This document shows, in pieces, positions 1 to 11,550 of a stretch of 64,000 nt of DNA; within the stretch, counting starts at the first letter, position 1, and the number at the start of each line of letters is the position of its first letter. The stretch lies in assembly GCF_003265705.1 (NCBI RefSeq), contig NW_020313005.1, positions 14,069,788 to 14,133,787 on the forward strand. The letters run 5' to 3'. Under the pieces are notes generated by a model. The model did not search any database. It worked only from the letters and a program-made list of their open reading frames with translations, and was not told the DNA's origin. The position numbers and the translations under genes were made by a program. The stretch comes from Callorhinus ursinus (Eukaryota; Chordata; Mammalia; Carnivora; Otariidae).

Positions 1-450
1 TTTTTAAATTATTATTATGTTATGTTAATCACCAACCATTACGTCATTAGTTTTTGATGTAGTGTTCCACGATTCATTGTTTGCGTATAACATCCAGTGC
101 TCCATGCAGACGTGCCCTCTTTAATATCCATCACCAGGCAAACCCATCCTCCCAACCTCCTCCCCTCTAGAACCCTCAGCTTGTTTTTCAGAGTCCATCA
201 TCTCCCATGGTTCATCTCCCCACCGATTGCCCCCTTCATTATTCGCCTCCTACTAACTTCTTTTTTTTTTTTTAACATATACTGCATTGTTTGTTTCAGA
301 GGTACAGATATGTGATTCAACAGAATTGCACAATTCACAGTGCTCACCATAGCTCAGACCCTCACCAAAGTCTATCACCCAGCTACCCCATCCCTTCCAC
401 TCCCCACCACTCCAGTCACTCTCAGTTTGTTTCCTGACATTAAGAATTTC

Positions 451-3400
451 TCATATCAGTAAAGTCATTTGATACATGTCTTTCTCTGATTGACTTGTTT
501 CGCTCAGCATAACACTCTCCAGTTCCATCCACGTCGTTGCAAATGGCAAGATTTCATTCCTTTTGGTGGCTGCATAATATTCCATTGTATATGTATACCA
601 CTTCTATTTAACCATTCATTTTTTAATGGACATCTTGGCTCTTTCCATACTATGGCTATTGTGGTCATTGCTGCTATAAACATCGGGGTGCACGTACCGC
701 TTCGGATCCCTACATTTGTATCTTTGGGGTAAATACCAGGTAGTGCAATTGCTGGATCGTATGGAGCTCTATTTTCAACATTTTGAAGAACCTCCATACT
801 GTTTTCCAGAGTGGCTGCACCACCTTGCATTCCCACCAACAGTGTAGGAGGGTTCCACTTTCTCCGCATCCTCGCCAACATCTGTCGTTTCCTGACTTGT
901 TAATTTTAGCCATTTTGACTGGTGTGAGGTGGTATCTCATTGAGGTTTTGATTTGGATATCCTTGATGCCGAGGGATGTTGAGCACTTTTTCATGTGCCT
1001 GTTGCCATTTAGATGTCTTCTTTGGAACAATGTCTGTTAGTGTTTTCTGCCAATTTCTTGATTAGATCATTTGTTCCTTGGGTGTGGACTTTAAGAAGTT
1101 CTTTATAAATTTTTGATACTAGCTCTTTTTCTGATATGTCATTTGCAAATATCTTCTCCCATTCTGTCGGTTGTCTTTTGGTTTTCTTGACTGTTTCCTT
1201 TGCTGTGCAAAAGCTTTTTATCTTGATATGGTTCATTTTTCCCCCTCTGTTCCCTTGCTTTTGGCGATGTTTCTAGGAAGAAGTTGCTGTGGCTGAGGTT
1301 GAAGAGGTTATTTCGTGTGTACTCCTTTAGGATTTTGATGGACTCCTGTCTCACATTTAGGTCTTTCAACCACTTGGAGTCTATTTTTGTGTGTGGTGTA
1401 AGGAAATGGTCCACTTTCATTCTTCTGCCTGTGGCTGTCCAATTTTCCCAACACAATTTGTTGAGGAGACTGTCTTTTTTGCATTGGACATTCTTTCCTA
1501 CTTTGTCAAAATTTAGTTGACCATAGAGTTGAGGGTGCATTTCTGGGCTCTCTATTCTGTTCCATTGATCGATGTTTCTATTTTTGTACCAGTACCGTAC
1601 TGTCTTGATGATGTCAGCTTTGTAATAGAACTTGAAGTCTGGAATTGTGATGCCGCCAGCTTTGCTTTTCTTTTTCAACATTCCTCTGGGTATTCAAGGT
1701 CTTTTCTGTTTCCATACAAATTTTTGGATTATATGTTCCATTTCTTTGAAAAAAGTTGATGGTATCTTAATGGGGATTGCACTGAATGTGTAGATTGTTC
1801 TAGGGAGAATTGAAATGCTAACAATATTTGTTCTTCCAATCTATGAGCATGGAACGTTTATCCATTTCTTTGTGTCCTCCTCAAATTCTTTCATGAGTAT
1901 TTTATAGTTTTCTGAGTACAGATCCTTTGCCTCTTTGGTTAGATTTTTTCCTAGGTATCTTATGGTTTTGGGTGCAATTGTAAATGGGAGCGACTCTGTA
2001 ATTTCTCTTTCTTCTGTCTTGTTGTTGGTGTATAGGAATGCCACTGATTTCTGTGCATTGATTTTATATCTTGCCACTTGACCGAATTCCTGTATGAGTT
2101 CTGGCAGTTTTGGGGTGGAGTCTTTTGGGTTTTCCACATAAAGAATCACATCATCTGCAAACAGTGAGAGTTTAACTTCTTCTTTGCCTATTCGGATGCC
2201 TTTTATTTCTTTTTGTTGTCCGATGATATGGCTAGGACTTCTAATATTATGTTGAATACCGGTGGTGATAGTGGACATCCCTGCCATGTTCCTGACATTA
2301 GGGAGAAAGCTATCAGTTTTTCCCCATTGAGAATGATATTCGCTGTGGGTTTTTTATAAATTGCCTTTATGATATTGAAGTATGTACCCTCTATACCTAT
2401 ACTCTGAAGAGTTTTGATCAAGAAAGGATGCTGTACTATGTCAAATGCTTTTTCTGCACCTACTGAGAGGATCATATGGCTCTTGTTCTTTCTTTTGTTA
2501 ATATATGTTATCACGTTGATTTTTTTGTGGATGTTGAACCAACCTTGCAACCCAAGGATAAATCCCACTTGGTCGTGGTGAATAATCCTTTTAATGGACT
2601 GTTGGATCCTATTGGCTAGTATTTTGGTCAAAATTTTTGCATCGGTGTTCATCAAGGATATTGGTCTGTAATTCTCCTTTTTGATGGGGTCTTTGTCTGG
2701 TTTGGGGATCAAGGTAATGCTGGCCTCATAAAACGAGTTTGGAAGTTTTCCCTCCATTTCTAATTCTTGGAACAGTTTCAGAAGAATAGGTGTTAATTCT
2801 TGTTTAAATGTTTGGTGAATTCCCCTGGGAAGACACCTGGCCCTGGGCTTTTGATTCTTGGGAGGTTTTTGATGACTGCTTCAACTTCCTTAGGGTTTTA
2901 GGTCTGTTCTTGTTTTCTATTTCTTCCTGGTGCAATTATGGCCGTTGATCATTCTCCACGAATGCCTCCATTTCTTCCAGGTTATCTAATTTGCTGGCAT
3001 AGAGTTGCTCAAAATATGTTCTTATTATTGTTTGTATTTTTTTGCTGTTGGTTGTGTTCTCTCCTCTTTCATTTATGATTTTGTTGATTTGGGTCATTTC
3101 TCTTTCCTTCTTGATATTCTGGCCAGGGGTTTATCAGTTTTGTTAATTCTTTTAAAGAACCAGCTCCTAGTTTCATTGAACTGTTCTACTCTTCTTTTGG
3201 TTTCTATTTCATTGATTTCTGCTTTAATCTTTATTATTTCTCTTCTCCTGCTGGGTTTAGGCTTTATTTGCTGTTCTTTCTCCAGCTCCTTTAGGTGTAG
3301 GGTTAGGTTGTGTATTTGAGACCTTCCTTGTTTCTTAAGAAAGGCTTGTATTGCTATATACTTTCCTCTTAGGACTGCCTTTACTGTATCCCAAAGATTT

Positions 3401-4160
3401 TGAACAGCTGTGTTTTCATTTTCGTTTGTTTCCAAGAATTTTTTTATTTCTTCTTTAATTTCCTGGTTAACCCACTTATTCTATAGTAGGATGGTCTTTA
3501 GTCTCCATGTATTTGAGTGCTTTCTGAATTTCTTCTGGTGATTGAGTTTTTGTTTCAAAGCATTGTGGTCTGGAAATATGCAGGGCATAATCCCAATCTT
3601 TTGGTACCGGTTGAGACCTGATTTGTGACCTAGGATGTGATCAATTCTAGAGAATGTTCCATGGGCACTAGAGAAAAATGTGTATTCTGCTGCTTTGGGA
3701 TGGAATGTTCTGAATATATCTGTGAAGTCCATTTGGTCCAGTGTGTCATTTAAAGTCTTTATTTCCTTGTTGTCTTTTGCTTAGATGATCTATCCATTTC
3801 AGTCAGGAGGGTGTTAAAGTCCCCCACTATTCCTGTATTTTTGTCAATGTGTTTCTTTGCTTTTGTTATTAATTGCCTTATATAATTGGTGGCTCCCATG
3901 TTCGGGGCATAGATATTTACAATTGTTAGATCTTCTTGTTGGATAGATCCTTTAAGTAGGATATAGTGTCCTTCCTCATCTTTTATTACAGTTTTTGGTT
4001 TAAAATCTAATTTGTCTGATGTAAGGATTGCCACCCTAGCTTTCTTTTGGTGTCCATTAGCATGATAAATATTTTTCCACCCCCTCACTTTCAATCTGGG
4101 TGTGTCTTGCGTCTAAATTGCGTCTCTTCCAGACAGCATATTGATGGGTCTTGTGTTTTT
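451..4160 (-). pseudogene. L1-B ORF2 remnant (endonuclease/reverse transcriptase), split by L1-C
   Basis: Decayed L1 ORF2, a protein that nicks target DNA and primes reverse transcription. The stop aligns at 451-453. The N-terminal codons continue at 11591-11679 beyond L1-C. Several frames are needed to follow it. Visible landmarks are the endonuclease block ([17 protein letters not shown]), the RT block with FADD, and the C-terminal CWRGCGE segment near 710-1030. At the three positions where L1-C and L1-E share deletions, L1-B keeps the longer form, which makes it a useful outgroup. Not functional. Confidence 0.9.
4143..4160. repeat. Left target-site duplication of L1-C
   Basis: The 18-bp sequence gatgggtcttgtgttttt is repeated exactly at 11573-11590 on the other side of L1-C. 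The last T residues could also belong to the antisense A-tail, so the minimum unambiguous TSD is about 13 bp. Read on the minus strand, the integration site is TT/AAAAAC, which matches the known L1 endonuclease preference TT/AAAA. Confidence 0.95.
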
Positions 4161-4549
4161 TTTTTAATTTTTTTATTGTTATGTTAATCACCATATATTA
4201 CATCATTAGTTTTTGATGCAGTGTTCCATGATTCATTGTTTGCTCATAACACCCAGTGCTCCACGCAGAACGTGCCCTCCTCAATACCCATCACCAGGCT
4301 AACCCATCCCCCCACCCCCCTCCCCTCTAGAACCCTCAGTTTGTTTTTCAGAGTCCATCATCTCTCATGGTTCGTCTCCCCCTCTGACATACGCCCCTTT
4401 TCTTCCTCTCCTGTTATCTTCTTCTTTTCCTTTTTTCTTATAATATGTTGCGTTATTTGTTTCAGAAGTACAGATCTGTGATTCAACAGTCTTGCACAAT
4501 TCACAGTGCTCACCGTAGCACATACCCTCCCCAATGTCTATCACCCAGT

Positions 4550-4582
4550 CATCCCATCCCTCCCACCCCCAACCACTCCAGT
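4550..4582 (-). other. G-rich 3' UTR tract of L1-C (G-quadruplex potential)
   Basis: The plus strand shows closely spaced C runs (ccc, ccc, ccc, ccccc), which are G runs on the L1 sense strand. The same tract occurs in the 3' UTRs of L1-E, L1-F, L1-H and L1-I. G-rich, quadruplex-capable 3' UTRs are a known feature of mammalian L1s. Folding here is inferred from sequence only. Confidence 0.55.
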
Positions 4583-4616
4583 AACACTCAGTTTGTTTCC
4601 TGAGATTAAGAATTCC

Positions 4617-5918
4617 TCATATCAGTGAGGTCATGTGATACATGTCTTTCTCTGATTGACTTATTTCACTCAGCATAACACCCTCCAGTTCCATCCACGT
4701 CGTTGCAAATGGCAAGATCTCATTCCTTTTGATGGCTGCATAATATTCCATTGTGTATATATACCACATCTTCTTTATCCATTCATCTGTCGATGGGCAT
4801 CTTGGCTCTTTCCACAGTTTGGCTATTGTGGACATTGCTGCTATAAACATTGGGGTACACGTACCCCTTCGGGTCCCTACATTTGTATCTTTGTGGTAAA
4901 TACCCAGTAGTGCAATTGCTGGATCGAACGGTAGCTCTAATTTCAACTGTTTGAGGAACCTCCATACTGTTTTCCAGAGGGGTTGCACCAGCTTGCATTC
5001 CCACCAACAGTGTAGGAGGGTTCCCCTTTCTCCACATCCCCGCCAACATCTGTCGTTCCCTGACATGTTAATTTTAGCCATTCTGACGGGTGTGAGGTGG
5101 TATCTCATTGAGGTTTTGATTTGGATTTCCCTGATGCCGAGTGATGTTGAGCACTTTTTCATGTGCCTGTTGGCCATTTGGATGTCTTCTTTGGAGAAAT
5201 GTCTGTTCATGTCTTCTGCCCATTTCTTGATTGGATTATTTGTTCTTTGGGTGTTGAGTTTGATAAGTTCTTTATAGATTTTGGATACTAGCCCTTTATC
5301 TGATATGTCGTTTGCAAATATTTTCTCCCATTCTGTCGGTTGTCTTTTGGTTTTGTGGACTGTTTCTTTTGCTGTGCAAAAGCTTTTTATCTTGATGAAA
5401 TCCCAATAGTTCATTTTTGCCCTGGCTTCCCGTGCCTTTGGCGATGTTTCTAGGAAGAAGTTGCTGCGGCTAAGGTCGAAAAGGTTGCTACCTGTGTTCT
5501 CCTTTAGGATTTGGATGGACTCCTGTCTCACGTTTAGGTCTTTCAACCATTTGGAGTCTATTCTTGTGTGTGGTGTAAGGAAATGGTCCAGTTTCATTCT
5601 TCTGCATGTGGCTGTCCAATTTTCCCAACACCATTTGTTGAAGAGACTGTCTTTTTGCCATTGGACATTCTTTCCTGCTTTGTCAAAAATAAGTTGACCA
5701 TAGAGTTGAGGGTCCATTTCTGGGCTCTCGATTCTGTTCCATCGAACTATGTGTCTGTTTTTGTGCCAGTACCATACTGTCTTGATGATGACAGCTTTGA
5801 AATAGAGCTGGACGTCCAGAATCGTGATGCCGCCAGCTTTGCTTTTCTTTTTCAATATTCCTCTGTCTATTCGGGGTCTTTTCTGGTTCCATACAAATTT
5901 TTGGATTATTTGTTCCAT
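4617..5918 (-). pseudogene. L1-C ORF2, C-terminal fragment (433 codons)
   Basis: C-terminal third of L1 ORF2 in one open frame, ending with the usual ...MYHMTSLI stop. It contains the C-terminal cysteine motif CX3CX7HX4C (residues about 291-308 of the fragment: [18 protein letters not shown]), which is known to be needed for retrotransposition in human L1. The first ATG of the fragment is internal; upstream, the frame is separated from the N-terminal 771 codons by a net 2-nt frameshift. Without the indels ORF2 would be about 1270 codons, close to the 1275 residues of human ORF2p. Confidence 0.93.
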
Positions 5919-6827
5919 TTCTTTGAAAAAAGTGGATGGTATTTTGATGGGATTGCATTGAATGTGTAGATTGCTCTAGGTAGCATTGACATCTTCACAA
6001 TTGTTCTTCCAATCCATGAGCATGGAACGTTTTTCCATTTCTTTGTGTCCTCCTCAAATTCTTTCATGAGTATTTTATAGTTTTCTGAGTACAGATCCTT
6101 TGCCTCTTTGGTTAGATTAATTCTAGGTATCTTATGGTTTTGGGTGCAATTGTAAATGGGATCGACTCCTTGATTTGTCTCTCTTCTGTCTTGTTGTTGG
6201 TGTATAGGAATCCCACGGATTTCTGTGCATTCATTTTATATCTTGCCACTTGACCAAATTCCTTTATGAGTTCTAGCAGTTTTGCGGTGGAGTCTTTTGG
6301 GATTTCCACATAAAGTATCATATCATCTGCAAAGAGTGACAGTTTGACTTCCTCTTTGCTGATTTGGAAGCCTTGGATTTCTTTTTGTTTTCTGATTGCT
6401 ATGGCTAGGACTTCTAATGCTATGTTGAATAGCAGTGGTGATAGTGGACATCCCTGCAGCATTCCTGACCTTAGTGCGAAAGCTCTCAGTTTTTCCACAT
6501 TGAGAATGATATTTGCTATAGTTTTTTCATAGATGGCTTTTATGATATTGAGACCTGTACCCTCTATTCCTATACTCTGAAGAGTTTTGATCAAGAAAGG
6601 ATGCTGTACTTTGTCAAATGCTTTTTCTGCATCTATTGAGAGGATCATATGATTCTTGTTCTTTCTTTTCTTAATGTATTGTATCACGTTGATTGATTTG
6701 CAGATGTTGAACCAACCTTGCAGCCCAGGGATAAATCCCACTTGGTCATGGTGAATAATCCTTTTAATGTACTGTTGGATCCTATTGGCTAGTATTTTGG
6801 TGAGAATTTTTGCATCCATGTTCATCA
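5685..6827 (-). other. Near-identical tract shared with L1-E (possible gene conversion)
   Basis: This part of L1-C ORF2, reverse-complemented, matches 20354-21497 of L1-E with a single difference that I could find (C/G near 21357). The tract includes three deletions absent from L1-B and L1-F. Just outside it I count roughly 8% differences on the 21497 side and several mismatches in about 45 bp on the 20350 side. See the matching finding. Confidence 0.8.
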
Positions 6828-8427
6828 AGGATATTGGCCTGTAATTCTCTTTTTTGATGGGGTCTTTGTCTGGTTTTGGGATCAAGGTAATGCTGGCCTC
6901 ATAAAATGAGTTTGGAAGTTTCCCTTCCATTTCTATTTTTTGGAACAGTTTCAGGAGAATAGGTATTAATTCTTCTTTAAATGTCTGATAGAATTCCCCT
7001 GGGAAGCCATCTGGCCCTGGGCTTTTGTTTCTTGGGAGATTTTTGATGACTGTTTCAATTTCCTTAGTGGTTATAGGTCTGTTCAGGTTTTCTATTTCTT
7101 CCTGGTTCAATTTTGGTAGTTGATACATCTCTAGGAATGCACCCATTTCTTCCAGGTTATCTAATTTGCTGGCATAGAGTTGCTCATAATATGTTCTTAT
7201 AATTGTTTGTATTTCTTTGGTGTTGGTTGTGATCTCTCCTCTTTCATTCATGATTTTGTTGATTTGGGTCATTTCTCTTTTCTTTTTGATCAGTCTGGCC
7301 AGGGGTTTATCAATCTTGTTAATTCTTTCAAAGAACCAGCTCCTAGTTTCGTTGATCTGTTCTACTGTTCTTTTGGTTTCTAGTTCATTGATTTCTGCTC
7401 TGATCTTTATGATTTCTCTTCTCCTGCTGGGTTTAGGCTTTATTTGCTGTTCTTTCTCCAGCTCCTTTAGGTGTAGGGTTAGGTTGTGTATTTGAGACCT
7501 TTCTTGTTTCTTGAGAAAGGCTTGTATTGCTATATACTTTCCTCTCAGGACCGCCTTTGCTGTATCCCAAAGATTTTGAACAGTTGTGTTTTCATTTTCA
7601 TTGGTTTCCATGAATTTTTTTACTTCTTCTTTAATTTCTTGGTTGACCCATTCATTCTTTAGTAGGATGCTCTTTAGCCTCCATGTATTTGAGTTCTTTC
7701 CGACTTTCCTCTTGTGGTTGAGTTCTAGTTTCAAAGCATTGTGGTCTGAAAATATGCAGGGAATGATCCCAATCTTTTGGTACCGATTGAGACCTGATTT
7801 GTGACCTAGGATGTGATCAATTCTGGAGAATGTTCCATGGGCACTAGAGAAGAATGTGTATTCCGTTGCTTTGGGATGGAATGTTCTGAATATGTCTGTG
7901 AAGTCCATTTGGTCCAGTGTGTCATTTAAAGTCTTTATTTCCTTGTTGATCTTTTGCTTAGATGATCTGTCCATTTCAGTCAGGGGGGTGTTAAAGTCCC
8001 CCACTATTATTGTATTGTTGTCAATGTGTTTCTTTGCTTTTGTTATTAATTGCCTTATATAATTGGCTGCTCCCATGTTCGGGGCATAGATATTTACAAT
8101 TGTTAGATCTTCTTGTTGGATAGACCCTTTAAGTAGGATATAGTGTCCTTCCTCATCTCTTATTACAGTCTTTGTTTTAAAATCTAATTTGTCTGATATA
8201 AGGATTGCCACCCCAGCTTTCTTTTGGTGTCCATTAGCATGGTAAATGGTTTTCCACCCCCTCACTTTCAATCTGGGGGTGTCTTTGCGTCTAAAATGAG
8301 TCTCTTGCAGACAGCATATTGATGGGTCTTGTTTTTTAATCCAATCTGATAGCCTGTGTCTTTTGATTGGGGCATTGAGCCCATTTACATTCAGGGTAAC
8401 TATTGAAAGGTATGAATTTAGTGCCAT
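6112..8427 (-). pseudogene. L1-C ORF2, N-terminal 771 codons (endonuclease and RT)
   Basis: Apurinic-endonuclease-like domain at residues 1-235, then the RT domain, up to a premature stop after ...TIRYLELI. Endonuclease residues visible with a one-residue offset from human L1 are N14, E42 (QETHF), Y114, D144 (VGDFN), D204 (SRIDH), and D228 with H229 (FSDHN). The RT domain carries [23 protein letters not shown], the ...[11 protein letters not shown] block and the catalytic FADD at about 699-702. The start is an ATG ([20 protein letters not shown]) that aligns with the other copies. A 1-nt deletion near 6114 causes the stop, so the catalytic domains are present but the C-terminus is out of frame. 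Confidence 0.93.
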
Positions 8428-8509
8428 TGTATTACCTGTAAGGTGACTGTTAACTGTCTGTTGTCTGTGTTCGTTTCTGCTCTTTGCTGCTTTTAGGTTC
8501 TCTCTTTGC

Positions 8510-9409
8510 TTAGAGGACCCCTCTCAATATTTCTTGGAGGGCTGGTTTCGTGTTTGCAAATTCCTTTAGTTTTTGTTTGTTCTGGAAGCTTTTTATCTCT
8601 CCTTCTATTTTCAGTGATAGCCTAGCTGGGTATAGTATTCTTGGCTGCATATTTTTCTCGTTTAGTGCTCTGAAGATATCTTGCCAGTCCTTTCTGGCCT
8701 GCCACGTCTCTGTGGATAGGTCTGTTGCCAATCTAATGTTTCTACCATTGTAGGTTACATATCTCTTCTCCCGAGCTGCTTTCAGGATATTCTCTTTGTC
8801 TCTGAGACTCGTAAGTTTTACTATTAGATGTCGGGGTGTTGACCTATTTTTATTGATTTTGAGAGGGGTTCTCTGTGCCTCCTGGATTTTAATGCCTGTT
8901 TCCTTCCTCACATTAGGGAAGTTTTCTGCTATAATTTGCTCCAATATACCTTCTGCCCCCCTCTCTCTCTCTTCTTCTTCTTCTGGGATCCCAATTATTC
9001 TAATGTTGTTTCGTCTTATCGTATCACTTATCTCTCGAATTCTGCCCTCGTGATCCTGTAGTTGTTTCTCTCTCTTTTTCTCGGCCTCTTTATTTTCCAT
9101 CATTTGGTCTTCTATATCGCTGATTCTCTCTTCTGCCTCATTTATCCTAGCAGTTAGTGCCCCCATTTTGGATTGCACCTCATCAATAGCCTTTTTTATT
9201 TCGATTTGGTTAGATTTTAGTTCTTTTATTTCTCCAGAAAGGGTTTCTCTAATAACTTCCACGCTTTTTTCAAGCCCAGCTAGTATCTTTAAAGTCATGA
9301 TTCTGAACTCTAGGTCCGACATCATACTAATGTCTGTATTGAGTAGGTCCCTGGCTGAAGGTACTACCTCTTGTTCTTGTTGCTGAGGTGATTTCTTTCG
9401 TCTTGTCAT
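8510..9409 (-). CDS. L1-C ORF1, intact (299 aa RNA-binding chaperone)
   Basis: L1 ORF1 protein, a trimeric nucleic-acid-binding chaperone that coats L1 RNA in the cytoplasmic RNP. The frame is open from ATG ([14 protein letters not shown]) to the stop. There is a basic N-terminus, a heptad-like coiled coil at about 35-130, an RRM-like domain at about 133-225 starting [13 protein letters not shown], and a C-terminal domain with the conserved [16 protein letters not shown] segment at 260-275. It is shorter than human ORF1p (338 aa), mainly at the N-terminus and coiled coil. The interval to the ORF2 start is about 80 bp. Whether it is expressed cannot be seen from sequence. Confidence 0.92.
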   Translation of the reverse strand: MTRRKKSPQQQEQEVVPSARDLLNTDISMMSDLEFRIMTLKILAGLEKSVEVIRETLSGEIKELKSNQIEIKKAIDEVQSKMGALTARINEAEERISDIEDQMMENKEAEKKREKQLQDHEGRIREISDTIRRNNIRIIGIPEEEEERERGAEGILEQIIAENFPNVRKETGIKIQEAQRTPLKINKNRSTPRHLIVKLTSLRDKENILKAAREKRYVTYNGRNIRLATDLSTETWQARKDWQDIFRALNEKNMQPRILYPARLSLKIEGEIKSFQNKQKLKEFANTKPALQEILRGVL

Positions 9410-9639
9410 TTTGTCCAGAGGAGAATAGATGAATGAGAGAACGAAATGCTAACAGGTTTACAACGTCCCCAGCAAATATACTGTATACAAATCAGAAAAG
9501 ACCTGAAACCAGGGGAAAAGAAAGTGAAAGAAAGAAAAAAGAAAGAGAAAAAAGAAAAAAAAAAGATAAAAACAAAAACAAAACAATACAAAAAAAGCAG
9601 AATATGATCAAATATGATCAGGCTAGTGCATAGATCAGT

Positions 9640-9890
9640 GCCACACACTAGATTTTGGGCGTATTTTGGTCTGTTAGATAAAAGTGCCTCCTAAAATTTT
9701 AAAGGAAGAAAGACATATATGTACAAAATAAGGGTTGATACAATGAAGGGATGGAAGATGACTGTAAAGATGAAAATTATAAAAGGTTTTATAAAAGGAC
9801 TTGGTGAGATAAGTTGTTTGAAAAAGGAAAGAAGATTTAAGAAAAGAAAAAAAAAAAAGGAAAAAGGGAGAGAATGTGATCAGGCAGGAG
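9640..9890 (-). repeat. L1-C 5' UTR tandem unit, type A
   Basis: A unit containing 'tagattttgggcgtattttg', 'tctgttaga', 'aaaattttaaa', 'aaaataagggttgat' and 'atgaagggat'. It is a diverged relative of the type B units at 9900-10137 and 10238-10480. The same A and B order is found in L1-B (12823-13540) and L1-E (about 17060-17600). Confidence 0.75.
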
Positions 9891-9899
9891 ACTAGAACA

Positions 9900-10137
9900 A
9901 AGCCATACACTAGTGATTTAGGGTATATTTTGATCTGTTAGAAGAAACTGTACCTCAAAATTTTAAAGAGAGAACAACTTATATATATATGCCAAAAATA
10001 AGGGTAACTACTATGAAGGGATAAAATATGACTCTAAAAATGAAAAATGAAAAATGTTTTTTTTTTTTTAAAAGGGATTGATAAGATGTTGGTTAAAAAA
10101 GGAAAAAAGAAAAATAAAAAAAAACAGTCAACAAAAA
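9900..10137 (-). repeat. L1-C 5' UTR tandem unit, type B, copy 1
   Basis: Starts near 'agccatacactagtgattta' and continues through 'gggtatattttgatctgtta', 'gccaaaaataagggtaacta' and 'aaatatgactctaaaaatga' to the A-rich stretch before the N gap. Nearly identical to copy 2 after the gap. Confidence 0.85.
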
Positions 10138-10237
10138 NNNNNNNNNNNNNNNNNNNNNNNNNNNNNNNNNNNNNNNNNNNNNNNNNNNNNNNNNNNNNNN
10201 NNNNNNNNNNNNNNNNNNNNNNNNNNNNNNNNNNNNN
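10138..10237. other. Assembly gap (100 N)
   Basis: Run of N of exactly 100 bases, a conventional placeholder length, placed between two near-identical 5' UTR units. The true number of units in L1-C is therefore unknown. Confidence 0.99.
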
Positions 10238-10480
10238 AACCATAAACTAGTTATTTAGGGTATATTTTGATCTGTTAGAAGAAATTGTATCACAAAATTT
10301 TAAAGAGAGAACAACTTATATATATATGCCAAAAATAAGGGTAACTAATATGAAGGGATAAAATATGACTCTAAAAATGAAAAATGAAAAATTTTTTTTT
10401 TTTTTAAAAAGGGATTGATAAGATGTTGGTTAAAAAAAAAGGGAAAAAGAAAAAAAAAACAATCAACAAAAATTAACTTT
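10238..10480 (-). repeat. L1-C 5' UTR tandem unit, type B, copy 2
   Basis: Repeats the content of 9900-10137 with few changes. L1-B and L1-E carry only one B unit each, so L1-C has an expansion or the assembly has duplicated sequence around the gap. Confidence 0.85.
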
Positions 10481-11045
10481 GAGTAAATAATGAATCATGA
10501 TAAAAAAAAAAAAAAAAAGCCATGAATCTATGTGCAGTATTCCCCTAGTGCTGGAGTTCTCCCGTTCTCCTTGATCGATCAACTTGGTCTTGGCTTGCTG
10601 GCTGTTTGTGCTGATCTTCTGGGGGAGGGGCCTGTTGCTGTGGTTTCCAAATGTCTTTGCCGGAGGCGGAATTGCCCCGCCCTTGTGGGTCCGGGCTAAG
10701 GAAGCTGCTCCGGTTTGCTCTCAGGAGCTTTTGTTCCCTGCAAGCTCTCCGTACAGCCTTGGAGGACCAGGGCAGAAATGGTGGCCTCCCAATCTCCACC
10801 CAGAGGAGCTGAGAACTCGGGGCCCCGCTCCTCAGTGTGCCCCCAGAGAAAAGCAGTCACTTCCGTGTCCCCGGTCTCTGGCCGCACTCCGTGCTCACCC
10901 GGCCTGTGACCGAGCGTTGCTATCTCTGGCACCCGACCCCGCGCAGATTCTCCAAACCCAGCAGATCCCTGCAGTGCGTTCCCGCACCGCTCCTCCCCGG
11001 GAAGGAAGGGGAGTCTCCCCAGATCTGCTGCCTGCTGGGTCCCTG

Positions 11046-11405
11046 CTGGAGGAGCCATGCCCCGACTGGGCCGCAGATCACAGTTTATGGCAACCCCGAG
11101 CTGAGAGCCCGCGACTCTGCTCCGTCTCTGCAGCCGGCTTCCCCGCTCCGATCCCTGGGAGCTCTGGCGCACTCAGGCACCCCCGGTCTCTCTGTGACCC
11201 CAAGGGTCCTGAGACCACACTGTCCCGGGAGGATTCCACCCCCCGCTTAGCCACTGCAGCGGCGTCCCTCCACGGAGCCAACTTCTAAAAGGTCTGATTT
11301 TGTGCTCCGCGGCTCTAGCACTTGCCGGAAGCGGCCGCGGAGGCCCCTCCCCCGCCGTCTATCCTCCCGAATATCGCCTTGGATTCACTTCTCCGCACGT
11401 CCTAC
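11046..11405 (-). other. Potential intron in the L1-C 5' UTR
   Basis: On the L1 sense strand the donor reads GGAAG|GTAGGA (GT at 11405-11404) and the acceptor GGCTCCTCCAG|CAGGGACC (AG at 11047-11046), which gives a 360-nt intron. It is called because L1-E joins these two exon ends exactly (16511/16512). L1-B has the same potential sites at about 14450 and 14090, and L1-F at about 23080 and 23310, both unspliced at this position. Confidence 0.7.
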
Positions 11406-11550
11406 CTTCCAGAAAGTGGTCACTTTTCTGTTCAGAGAGTTGTTGCTACTCTCTTCTTTGGTCTCCTGTTGAGTTCGTAGGTGTTCAGAATGGTTTGATC
11501 CCTATTCAGCTGAATTCCTGAGACCAGACGAAATCTAGGTCTCCTACTCC

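Larger units (their letters stand above)
1..4160 (-). mobile_element. L1-B, 3' portion (3' UTR and most of ORF2)
   Basis: LINE-1 in minus orientation. On the plus strand it reads as antisense 3' UTR (1-450), then antisense ORF2. It breaks at 4160 where L1-C is inserted and resumes at 11591, so the two pieces are one element. The A-tail and outer TSD lie left of the window. ORF2 is decayed by frameshifts and stops, with recognisable fragments at 1139-1681, 1841-2287 (FADDVILY, reverse transcriptase active site), 2203-2757, 3094-3435, 3481-3732 and 3759-4094 (endonuclease). Seen directly by comparison with the more intact L1-C at 4161-11572. Confidence 0.95.

Noticed and set aside
9406..10250. 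Several short Phe- or Lys-rich frames near the N gap
   Set aside because: Produced by A-rich/T-rich tandem units of the L1 5' UTR; two of them run through N.
10584..11288. 234-codon open frame on the plus strand, antisense to the L1-C 5' UTR (possible ORF0-like gene)
   Set aside because: It begins at TTG and contains no ATG, lies in GC-rich DNA where stops are rare, and the frame is not kept intact in L1-B. Primate ORF0 is a different, much shorter antisense frame.
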